A stretch of DNA of 7,036 nt. Origin: Treponema sp. GTDB taxonomy: Bacteria > Spirochaetota > Spirochaetia > Treponematales > Breznakiellaceae. Of the stretch, positions 1-4,261 are shown in pieces. The notes under the pieces are model-generated. The model did not search any database. It saw only the letters and a list, made by a program, of their open reading frames with translations, and was not told the DNA's origin. Both the position numbers and the translations under genes were made by a program. The stretch's first letter is position 1, and each line of letters begins with the position of its first letter. The stretch covers positions 1 through 7,036 of the forward strand of contig WQZW01000073.1 in assembly GCA_009780545.1 (NCBI GenBank), written 5' to 3'.

Positions 1-274
1 AGAAAGGTCGGGTAAGGGTGAAACGGTGGGGTAAGAGCCCACCTCGGCCGCGGCAACGGGGCCGGAACGGCAAACCTCGTCAGGAGCAAAGCCAAGCAGC
101 GCGATGTCCGTGGTCGGCTTTGTCGGCCTCGGCTGCCGGCGACCCGCCGGTCAAGCGCGGGTAGGCTGCACGGAAAAGGCCGGAAACGGTCTTTCCAGAC
201 AGATGGCAACCGGCGGACGCCGGCAACCATGGTTGACGGCAACCGCTACAGAACCCGGCTTACGGTCCATCGCC
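1..274 (+). ncRNA. rnpB: RNase P RNA, 3' portion (5' end outside window)
   Basis: This is the catalytic RNA of RNase P, which removes the 5' leader from pre-tRNAs. Recognition rests on conserved bacterial type A blocks in the correct order: GGTAAGGGTGAAA near 11-23; the P8 hairpin with arms GGTGGG (25-30) and CCCACC (38-43) around a GTAAGAG loop; GGCAAACC near 70-77; GGAGCAAAGCCAAG near 82-95; GGGTAGGCTGC at 159-169; and the near-universal ACAGAACCCGGCTTA at 248-262, which forms the 3' strand of the P4 core. By alignment with remembered E. coli rnpB, GGT at 160-162 corresponds to the loop that pairs with the tRNA CCA end, and it is intact. The 3' tail GGTCCATCGCC (264-274) should pair in helix P1 with a 5' end left of the window. 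Roughly the first 100-150 bases are missing. Any open frames read through here are not genes. Confidence 0.95.
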
Positions 275-281
275 TTTTTTT
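264..281 (+). terminator. Possible rnpB terminator: P1 3' strand plus T-run
   Basis: The presumed 3' strand of helix P1 (264-274) is followed at once by seven T residues (275-281). In many bacteria the RNase P P1 helix and a trailing T-run serve as the intrinsic terminator. The matching 5' strand is outside the window, so the stem cannot be checked here. Confidence 0.4.
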
Positions 282-315
282 GATTCGAACGGGACCCCAA
301 GGGGCCGGAAACGGT

Positions 316-323
316 AAAGGAGG
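316..323 (+). promoter_or_regulatory. Strong Shine-Dalgarno of the 328 gene
   Basis: AAAGGAGG lies four bases before the ATG at 328. It fixes the start of the downstream gene and excludes the longer frame opening at 229, whose first codons lie inside rnpB. Confidence 0.85.
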
Positions 324-327
324 ACGT

Positions 328-705
328 ATGAAGAATGTCTATCTTGAAAGCCTGCCTTTGAAGAATATCGCGAAGTACCGGGGCAACCGACAGGACAACG
401 CCCTGCCCTTCTCCGGCTGCCCCAAGCCCCACCCCTCGGAACGGGACAAGCTGATCTTCCTGCACGAGCCTACCGGAACGGCCCCGAAGGTGATGGAATT
501 CCGCATCGAGGACGTGCTTTCCGTGGAGGACATTCCCTCAGTCGTTACCGAAACCGGCGAGGGGATTCCCCTGGTCAGGCTGTGGATACGGAAAGGGGCG
601 CGGGGAACGGTGCTGAAGCCCTTCGAGGTGGACAACCCGATCAAGTTCGTCGGGAATCCCGCGGAGATATGCCGAGATTTCCTGCAGCCCGGCCCGACCG
701 GTTAG
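328..705 (+). CDS. Small conserved-looking protein of unknown function (125 aa)
   Basis: I do not recognise a named family. The ATG at 328 is chosen because a near-perfect Shine-Dalgarno precedes it and the upstream frame overlaps rnpB. The product is 125 residues, without a signal peptide or membrane segment, so probably cytoplasmic. It begins MKNVYLESLPLKNIAKYRGN. It has an SGCPKPHPSERDK stretch at about residues 29-41. From about residue 55 to 110 it alternates hydrophobic and charged residues (VMEFRIEDVLSVEDIPSV, then LVRLWIRKGARG), which suggests a small beta-rich fold. There are two cysteines (31 and 115). It begins about 46 bases after the rnpB T-run on the same strand, with no promoter I could identify. 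The TAG stop (703-705) sits in the loop of a short hairpin (arms ACCGG 697-701 and CCGGT 706-710), 13 bases before the first A repeat. Similar proteins may exist in treponemes, but that is recollection only. Confidence 0.8.
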   Translation: MKNVYLESLPLKNIAKYRGNRQDNALPFSGCPKPHPSERDKLIFLHEPTGTAPKVMEFRIEDVLSVEDIPSVVTETGEGIPLVRLWIRKGARGTVLKPFEVDNPIKFVGNPAEICRDFLQPGPTG

Positions 706-718
706 CCGGTGGTCCGTC

Positions 719-768
719 CAATCGGCCGAAGGCCGATTGAACTTGGGAGATTTGCGGGGCAAATCTCC
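719..768 (+). repeat. Palindromic repeat unit A1-B1 (two adjacent hairpins)
   Basis: Hairpin A1 has arms CAATCGGCC (719-727) and GGCCGATTG (731-739) around loop GAA: nine perfect pairs. Hairpin B1 has arms GGAGATTTGC (746-755) and GCAAATCTCC (759-768) around loop GGG: ten perfect pairs. The tail ACGCTTTTGTTG follows. The same A-then-B order recurs elsewhere in the window. It lies 13 bases after the stop of the 328-705 gene and could act as a weak terminator (TTTT at 773-776) or a 3'-end stabiliser. Confidence 0.9.
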
Positions 769-868
769 ACGCTTTTGTTGACAGGATTCCCCCCACGGGA
801 AACTTCGACGGCGAATCTTGGGAGAAAATTCCGACAGGAAAGGCCGTCGGTTAACCGGTAGGCTCCAG

Positions 869-909
869 CGTTTTGCGGGGCAAGTCTTCACGCTTTGGTT
901 GTTGGAATA
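869..909 (+). repeat. Diverged direct copy of module B and its tail
   Basis: This segment aligns with 748-788: both share TTTGCGGGGCAA, then TCT-CACGCTTT, then GTTG, with scattered substitutions. The left B arm has decayed, so only a short stem around TTGC and GCAA remains. It is joined to the C1 hairpin. The intervening 790-868 shows no clear gene or repeat. Confidence 0.75.
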
Positions 910-911
910 AT

Positions 912-936
912 GCGGGGCGGAGCCCCGCTCGGGGGG
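912..936 (+). repeat. Palindromic repeat module C1
   Basis: Arms GCGGGGC (912-918) and GCCCCGC (922-928) enclose loop GGA, and TCGGGGGG follows (929-936). ATAAT precedes it. The whole module, including the G-tract, recurs in reverse complement at 2406-2434. Confidence 0.85.
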
Positions 937-967
937 CAGCGTAAGAATTGCTGCGTGCCAAAGGCAC
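936..967. repeat. Two short hairpins linking C1 to the ADI 3' repeat
   Basis: GCAGC (936-940) can pair with GCTGC (950-954), and GTGCC (955-959) pairs with GGCAC (963-967) around an AAA loop. They occupy the place where the second B arm would be expected, so they may be an insertion into a B hairpin. Confidence 0.5.
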
Positions 968-970
968 CCC

Positions 971-1010
971 GCAAATCTCCTAAATCCAACCTGACAAAGT
1001 CAGATTGGAT
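971..1010 (-). repeat. Repeat unit A2 with half of module B, at the arginine deiminase stop
   Basis: Read on the minus strand, A2 comes first: arms ATCCAATCTGAC and GTCAGGTTGGAT around TTT (plus positions 984-995 and 999-1010, one mismatch 990/1004). The linker TTA follows, then GGAGATTTGC, a single B arm (971-980). The linker and B arm match the A3-B3 unit at 2261-2300 exactly. The outer base pair of A2 shares position 1010 with the arginine deiminase TGA stop (1010-1012). Confidence 0.9.
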
Positions 1011-2224
1011 CAACCATCCCGCCAGATCGGCATCGTCATGCACCGGGGCCCGCCCCGGCCCCGCGAAAGCTCGCTGGAAGCCACCTCCAGGACCGTAACC
1101 CCGCTCTCGCGGAGCAGGTCGTTGGTGATTTCGTTGCGGTCGTAGGCGATGACCTTTCCGGGCGAAATGCAGAGGGTGTTCGAACCGTCGTTCCACTGCT
1201 CGCGGGCGGCGGCGATCTTTTCCCCGCCGGCACAGAGGATCAGCCGGACGTCGCACTTCAGGTATCGGGACAGCAGGCGTTGCAGGTCCTCGTCGATCGC
1301 CTTTATCGCGATCCCGCCTTCGGCCGCCGGCGTGATCTCGTAGACCCGAAGCGGGCCGAGGATGTCCTCGTGCACGGTGAACTTGTCGTGGTCGATCTGC
1401 GAGAAAACCGTGTCCAGGTGCATGAAGGCCCGCGAGTTGGGGATGCTGAAGGCGAGAATCTTCCGTATCGGCGATTCCGAACCGAAGACGTTTTTCGCCA
1501 GCAGTTCTATCGCATCCGGCTCGGTCCTCTGGGAAATCCCCACGGCCACGACCTCCCGGCTTATGTTCAGAACGTCACCGCCCTCGATATGAAAGTGGTC
1601 GTCCCTGGCGTAGTAACGGGGAACGGCATCGAAGTCCTTGTGGTACTTGAAGATATACTCGCCGTAGATCGTCTCCCTGCACCTGGTCGCCGAGTACATC
1701 CGGTTGATGCTCACCCCGGTCCCCATCATAGCGAAGGGATCCCGGGTAAAGTACAGGTTGGGCATCGGCGGGATGATCATCCTGGACTCGTCGCTGGTCA
1801 GCTCGGCCAGGGAGTTCCGGCCGGTCCGTATCTCGCTGAGGTTCAGGCCCTCCATCGTCTTCAGCACCAGGTCGATGTTCTCCGGGTAGTTCTCGTTGAG
1901 GTAGTCGTAGATCACCCAATAGTAGGCGTCCGTACGGATACCGGCCTCCATGATGTACTGTTCGAGAAAGCGCTTCCGTATCCCGCCGTCCGTCCCCAGC
2001 ACTTCGGCCATCAGCTCCTCGAGGTACAGCACCTCGGCCCCGTTCTCCCGCATCGTCCCGGCGAAAGCGTCGTGTTCCTGCCGGGCTATCTTAAGGAAGG
2101 GAATATCGTCGAAAAGCAGCTCCGCCAGCGTATCCGGCGTCAAGTTCAGCAGTTCCCGACTCGGTCGGTGCACCAACACTTTTTTCAGGGGTCCAATCTC
2201 GCTCCCAACATTCACTCCTGCCAT
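1010..2224 (-). CDS. arcA: Arginine deiminase
   Basis: This cytoplasmic enzyme hydrolyses L-arginine to L-citrulline and ammonia, the first step of the arginine deiminase pathway. The ATG at 2224 gives 404 residues, normal for the family. It is preferred over an upstream in-frame start at 2266 because GGGGAGG precedes it by five bases and the extra residues would be encoded by repeat DNA. All guanidino-modifying catalytic motifs are visible: FTRD with Asp162; HIEGGD with Glu214 and Asp217; MHLDT with His269 and Asp271; and the nucleophile Cys395 in RGRGGPRCMTMP. GGEKIAAAREQWNDGSNTL (about 333-351) is also typical. The protein stops nine residues after the Cys at PIWRDG, where many relatives run a little further; its stop lies at the edge of a repeat, so the tail may have been trimmed. 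It is downstream of ornithine carbamoyltransferase on the same strand, 281 bases away. Function is well supported; whether it serves energy metabolism or acid tolerance is inference. Confidence 0.97.
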   Translation of the reverse strand: MAGVNVGSEIGPLKKVLVHRPSRELLNLTPDTLAELLFDDIPFLKIARQEHDAFAGTMRENGAEVLYLEELMAEVLGTDGGIRKRFLEQYIMEAGIRTDAYYWVIYDYLNENYPENIDLVLKTMEGLNLSEIRTGRNSLAELTSDESRMIIPPMPNLYFTRDPFAMMGTGVSINRMYSATRCRETIYGEYIFKYHKDFDAVPRYYARDDHFHIEGGDVLNISREVVAVGISQRTEPDAIELLAKNVFGSESPIRKILAFSIPNSRAFMHLDTVFSQIDHDKFTVHEDILGPLRVYEITPAAEGGIAIKAIDEDLQRLLSRYLKCDVRLILCAGGEKIAAAREQWNDGSNTLCISPGKVIAYDRNEITNDLLRESGVTVLEVASSELSRGRGGPRCMTMPIWRDG

Positions 2225-2229
2225 ATTTG

Positions 2230-2236
2230 CCTCCCC
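2230..2236 (-). promoter_or_regulatory. Shine-Dalgarno of arginine deiminase
   Basis: GGGGAGG on the minus strand, five bases before the ATG at 2224. It sets the start. Repeat DNA begins almost immediately upstream, so the 5' leader of any transcript starting further up would consist largely of hairpins. Confidence 0.8.
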
Positions 2237-2244
2237 GTAATGTG

Positions 2245-2259
2245 GGGGGCCAAGCCCCC
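2245..2259. repeat. Palindromic repeat module C2
   Basis: Arms GGGGGC (2245-2250) and GCCCCC (2254-2259) around loop CAA, preceded by TAATGT. It is closely related to C3 at 2333-2349 and directly abuts A3. Confidence 0.8.
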
Positions 2260-2260
2260 G

Positions 2261-2313
2261 ATCCAATCGGCCTTCGGCCGATTGGATTTAGGAGATTTGC
2301 AAAGCAAATCTCC
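2261..2313 (+). repeat. Palindromic repeat unit A3-B3 (most perfect copy)
   Basis: A3 has arms ATCCAATCGGCC (2261-2272) and GGCCGATTGGAT (2276-2287) around TTC: twelve perfect pairs. After the linker TTA, B3 has arms GGAGATTTGC (2291-2300) and GCAAATCTCC (2304-2313) around AAA: ten perfect pairs. ACCCTTTTACTC follows, comparable with the tail after B1. It lies in the spacer between the two arginine-catabolism genes. Confidence 0.92.
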
Positions 2314-2332
2314 ACCCTTTTACTCATTATGC

Positions 2333-2349
2333 GGGGGGCCAAGCCCCCC
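2333..2349. repeat. Palindromic repeat module C3
   Basis: Arms GGGGGGC (2333-2339) and GCCCCCC (2343-2349) around loop CAA, preceded by ATTATGC. It is nearly the same as C2 90 bases away, so A3-B3 is bracketed by two direct C copies. Confidence 0.82.
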
Positions 2350-2357
2350 TTCATTCC

Positions 2358-2402
2358 AAACACCGAATCCAATCTGCCAAAGGCAGATCGGATTCGGTGT
2401 TT
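2358..2402. terminator. Long hairpin A4 in the argF-arcA spacer, possible bidirectional terminator
   Basis: Arms of 21 bases (2358-2378 and 2382-2402) with one mismatch (2371/2389) surround loop AAA. The inner part is module A (ATCCAATCTGCC against GGCAGATCGGAT), and the extra outer pairs AAACACCGA/TCGGTGTTT are unique to this copy. TTTT follows on the plus strand (2400-2403) and TTT on the minus strand. The stem is the strongest in the window. It stands between ornithine carbamoyltransferase and arginine deiminase, so it could end or attenuate read-through. The T-runs are short, so termination is only inferred; the inverted repeat itself is certain. Confidence 0.5.
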
Positions 2403-2410
2403 TCCATTAC

Positions 2411-2434
2411 CCCCCGAGCGGGGTTCCACCCCGC
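2411..2434 (-). repeat. Palindromic repeat module C4, reverse orientation
   Basis: Arms GCGGGGT (2418-2424) and ACCCCGC (2428-2434) around TCC, with CCCCC at 2411-2415. In reverse complement it matches C1 at 912-936, including loop GGA and the trailing G-tract. One arm pair is C:G in C1 and T:A here, a compensated change. Confidence 0.85.
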
Positions 2435-2455
2435 AACGCCCCGCATCTACCGGGT

Positions 2456-2503
2456 GGAGCTTTGCCCCCAAAACCTGAACCCATCATCCGAAAACCGATT
2501 GGA
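2456..2503. repeat. Decayed B and A half-modules after the argF stop
   Basis: GGAGCTTTGC (2456-2465) matches a B arm at nine of ten positions, and CCGATTGG (2495-2502) matches one A arm. On the minus strand the A remnant begins two bases after the carbamoyltransferase stop. Neither forms a convincing hairpin; I read them as degenerate remnants. Confidence 0.5.
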
Positions 2504-2505
2504 CA

Positions 2506-3501
2506 CTAGCACAACGTCGCGTAGACCACGGCCTTTATCGTATGCATCCGGTTTTCGGCCTGGTCGAAGACCTTGGACCTGGGCGACCTGAAGACCTCGT
2601 CCGACACTTCCATCTCGGTAATGCCGAACTTGCCGGCGATGTCCGCGCCCACCGTGGTTTTCGTGTCGTGAAAGGCCGGCAGGCAGTGCAGGAAGATCGC
2701 GTCCTTGTGGGCGCATCCCATGGCCTTGGCGTCGACCCGGTAGGGGGCCAATAGCTTGATCCGCTGTTCCCATATCTCCGCCGGCTCGCCCATCGAAACC
2801 CAGACGTCGGTGTACAGCACATGCGCGTCCCGACATGCCTTCCCCACGTCGCTTTCCAGCGTCACCGAACCGCCGGAACCGGAAGCAAGTTCCTTGCAGG
2901 TCCGCACCAGGCCGGCATCCGGCATGAGCGCTTCGGGCCCGCAGGCGACGAAGTGCAGGCCCAGCTTGCTGCACACCACCATCAGGGAATTGGCAACGTT
3001 GTTCCGCGCGTCGCCCATGTACACCAGCTTTTTCCCCCGAATCCCGTCGGCAAAATTTTCCTCCACGGTGAGGATGTCGGCAAGCATCTGCGTGGGATGG
3101 AATTCGTTGGTCAGCCCGTTCCACACCGGAACGCCGGCATTGGCCGCCAGCGTCTCCACGACGGCCTGCCCGTGCCCCCGGTACTCGATGCCGTCGTACA
3201 TCCGTCCCAGCACCTTCGCCGTGTCCTCGATGGATTCCTTGGCCCCCATCTGCGAGCTGCCCGGATCCAGGTAGGTGACTCCCATCCCCAGGTCCATCCC
3301 GGCGACCTCGAAGGCGCACCGGGTACGGGTCGAGGCCTTCTCGAACAGCAGCACGATGTTCTTCCCCTCAAGGTACCGGTGCGGCGTGCCCGTCAGCTTC
3401 AGTTCCTTGAACCTTTTCGACAAACTCAAAAGGTAATCGATTTCTTCATGTGAAAAATCGAGCAGTTTCAAAAAGTGCCTGCCCCGCAGATTAACCGCCA
3501 T
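2506..3501 (-). CDS. argF: Ornithine carbamoyltransferase
   Basis: The enzyme interconverts ornithine plus carbamoyl phosphate with citrulline plus phosphate, in the cytoplasm. Beside arginine deiminase it probably runs in the catabolic direction (arcB role), but residues alone cannot separate this from biosynthetic argF. The ATG at 3501 gives 331 residues, the usual length, and is preceded by AGGAGGG five to six bases upstream in preference to the in-frame start at 3528. Visible signatures are the carbamoyl-phosphate loop STRTR (57-61), HPTQ (135-138), MGDARNN (162-168), the ornithine-binding DVWVSMG (232-238), HCLPAFHD (272-279) and the C-terminal AENRMHTIKAVVYATL. It is the first gene of the minus-strand pair, upstream of arcA, reversed from the common arcA-arcB order. 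A plausible promoter lies at 3567-3595. No carbamate kinase is present in the window. Confidence 0.97.
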   Translation of the reverse strand: MAVNLRGRHFLKLLDFSHEEIDYLLSLSKRFKELKLTGTPHRYLEGKNIVLLFEKASTRTRCAFEVAGMDLGMGVTYLDPGSSQMGAKESIEDTAKVLGRMYDGIEYRGHGQAVVETLAANAGVPVWNGLTNEFHPTQMLADILTVEENFADGIRGKKLVYMGDARNNVANSLMVVCSKLGLHFVACGPEALMPDAGLVRTCKELASGSGGSVTLESDVGKACRDAHVLYTDVWVSMGEPAEIWEQRIKLLAPYRVDAKAMGCAHKDAIFLHCLPAFHDTKTTVGADIAGKFGITEMEVSDEVFRSPRSKVFDQAENRMHTIKAVVYATLC

Positions 3502-3504
3502 AAA

Positions 3505-3511
3505 CCCTCCT
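3505..3511 (-). promoter_or_regulatory. Shine-Dalgarno of argF
   Basis: AGGAGGG on the minus strand shortly before the ATG at 3501. It supports the 331-residue product over a start at 3528. Confidence 0.8.
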
Positions 3512-3566
3512 AGAACCGCATACGCCAAGATCGCCGTCCGGACCTCCGCCCGCCACGGCCAAACAC

Positions 3567-3595
3567 ATGATACCCCCGTTTTGGGCAGAAAGCAA
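3567..3595 (-). promoter_or_regulatory. Candidate sigma70-type promoter for argF
   Basis: On the minus strand TTGCTT (3590-3595) and TATCAT (3567-3572) are separated by exactly 17 bases. The -10 matches the consensus at five of six positions, the -35 at three. Transcription would start near 3560, giving a leader of about 60 bases. I see no clear ArgR operator palindrome. The rest of 3502-3836 holds no gene I would call and none of the A/B/C repeats. Confidence 0.45.
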
Positions 3596-3824
3596 CCGTC
3601 TGATTATGAAAAAGAAAAGTAGCGGACATGAAGATTTTGAAGTGCCGCAACGGGAATAGCAAAGCGGCAAAGCCCGGGCGGGCTGTTCAACTGCTTCAAA
3701 CAGATGTATCATTGATGCGTAACTGGGCAACAGGAGTTTCGGAATGATGATCCAAACTGCCGAAGGTAGCTTGGAAATCGCCGAATTCCTGTCCGGCCGG
3801 TTGTCGGGGAAAGCCCCGTATCTT

Positions 3825-3831
3825 AAGGAGG
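3825..3831 (+). promoter_or_regulatory. Shine-Dalgarno of the zinc-ribbon gene
   Basis: AAGGAGG lies five bases before the ATG at 3837 and eight before a second ATG at 3840. Either fits; both place the zinc ribbon near the N-terminus. Confidence 0.75.
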
Positions 3832-3836
3832 AAACG

Positions 3837-4106
3837 ATGATGAGTAACGGAACGGTCTGTCAGTCATGCGGCATGCCCTTGGCAAATCCCGGGGACTTCG
3901 GCAAGGAGGCGGACGGGAGCCCGAACGGGGACTACTGCCGGCACTGCTACCCGAACGGCGCGTTCAACAGCCCGAACGAAACGATGGAGCAGATGATCGA
4001 AAGCTGTATCCCCTTCTGCCGGGACCGCTACGAAAGCGACGCCGCCGCCCGGGCCGATATGCGGGAACATTTTCCGCTGCTCAAAAGATGGGCCCGAACT
4101 ACCTAA
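3837..4106 (+). CDS. Small zinc-ribbon protein
   Basis: The 89-residue product starts MMSNGTVCQSCGMPLANPGD and resembles the family I know as putative zinc ribbon domain (Zn_ribbon_2). Metal ligands are probably CQSC (8-11) and CRHC (about 35-38). After these comes the family pattern YPNGAF, then MEQMIESCIPFC, then REHFPLLKRW. The family's function is not established; members are small cytoplasmic proteins. The start at 3837 follows AAGGAGG. An in-frame ATG at 3744, with AGGAG seven bases upstream, would add 31 residues that do not look like the family. It is divergent from argF and convergent with pcnB. The stop TAA (4104-4106) lies in the loop of a perfect 12-pair hairpin, and the final residues ART-T are encoded by its left arm, so a repeat appears to have supplied the end of the gene. 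Confidence 0.88.
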   Translation: MMSNGTVCQSCGMPLANPGDFGKEADGSPNGDYCRHCYPNGAFNSPNETMEQMIESCIPFCRDRYESDAAARADMREHFPLLKRWARTT

Positions 4107-4145
4107 AGGTAGTTCGGGCTAGGGAGATTTGCGGAGCAAATCTCC
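4092..4145 (+). repeat. Palindromic repeat unit A5-B4 overlapping a stop codon
   Basis: A5 has arms GCCCGAACTACC (4092-4103) and GGTAGTTCGGGC (4108-4119), loop TAAA: twelve perfect pairs. Its sequence differs completely from the other A stems although its place before B is the same. After TAG and G, B4 has arms GGAGATTTGC (4123-4132) and GCAAATCTCC (4136-4145), loop GGA: ten perfect pairs. The zinc-ribbon stop codon is the first three bases of the A5 loop. Confidence 0.9.
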
Positions 4146-4225
4146 ACGCATTTGCTGTTCGGCAAATCTCCGCACGCAGTTGTTGTCGGGCGGATCTCCA
4201 TGCATTGACTGCCCGGCAAATCTCC
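4136..4225 (+). repeat. Short tandem array of B right arms (26-28 base period)
   Basis: The B right arm GCAAATCTCC occurs at 4136, 4162 and 4216, with a variant GCGGATCTCC at 4190. Spacings are 26, 28 and 26 bases. The intervening bases share a loose pattern (GCA, then TTG, then CTG or GTC, then GG). Only the first has a pairing left arm. Confidence 0.8.
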
Positions 4226-4227
4226 GA

Positions 4228-4256
4228 ATCCGATCCGCCTATGGCAGGTGTTGGAT
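4228..4256 (-). repeat. Decayed A6 hairpin at the pcnB stop
   Basis: ATCCGATCCGCC (4228-4239) and GGCAGGTGTTGGAT (4243-4256) flank TAT as an imperfect inverted repeat resembling A4. On the minus strand it begins five bases after the pcnB stop and leads into a B left arm (GGAGATTTGC, 4216-4225), so the unit order A then B is kept. Confidence 0.65.
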
Positions 4257-4261
4257 CGCTC

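Noticed and set aside
229..327. N-terminal extension of the small gene to an ATG at 229
   Set aside because: This stretch is the end of rnpB and its T-run. The ATG at 328 has a near-perfect Shine-Dalgarno.
706..1009. Insertion sequence or transposon remnant
   Set aside because: No transposase fragment, long terminal inverted repeats or target duplication is visible; short hairpin modules explain the structure better.
1280..2509. Long plus-strand open frame of 409 codons opposite arginine deiminase
   Set aside because: It is the antisense shadow of a clearly functional gene in GC-rich DNA and runs on through the repeats. Its translation resembles no family.
3601..3650. ArgR operator upstream of argF
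   Set aside because: There are A/T-rich TGAA and TTCA fragments, but I could not find a symmetric ARG-box palindrome.
3687..3712. Plus-strand promoter for the zinc-ribbon gene (TTCAAC and TATCAT)
   Set aside because: The -35 match is poor and the spacing is only 15 bases, so I do not call it.
3491..3730. 79-codon minus-strand frame upstream of argF
   Set aside because: It overlaps the argF start and its promoter, has no ribosome site and resembles nothing.
4136..4225. CRISPR array
   Set aside because: The repeated core is only about ten bases, the spacers are short and partly similar, and no cas genes are near.
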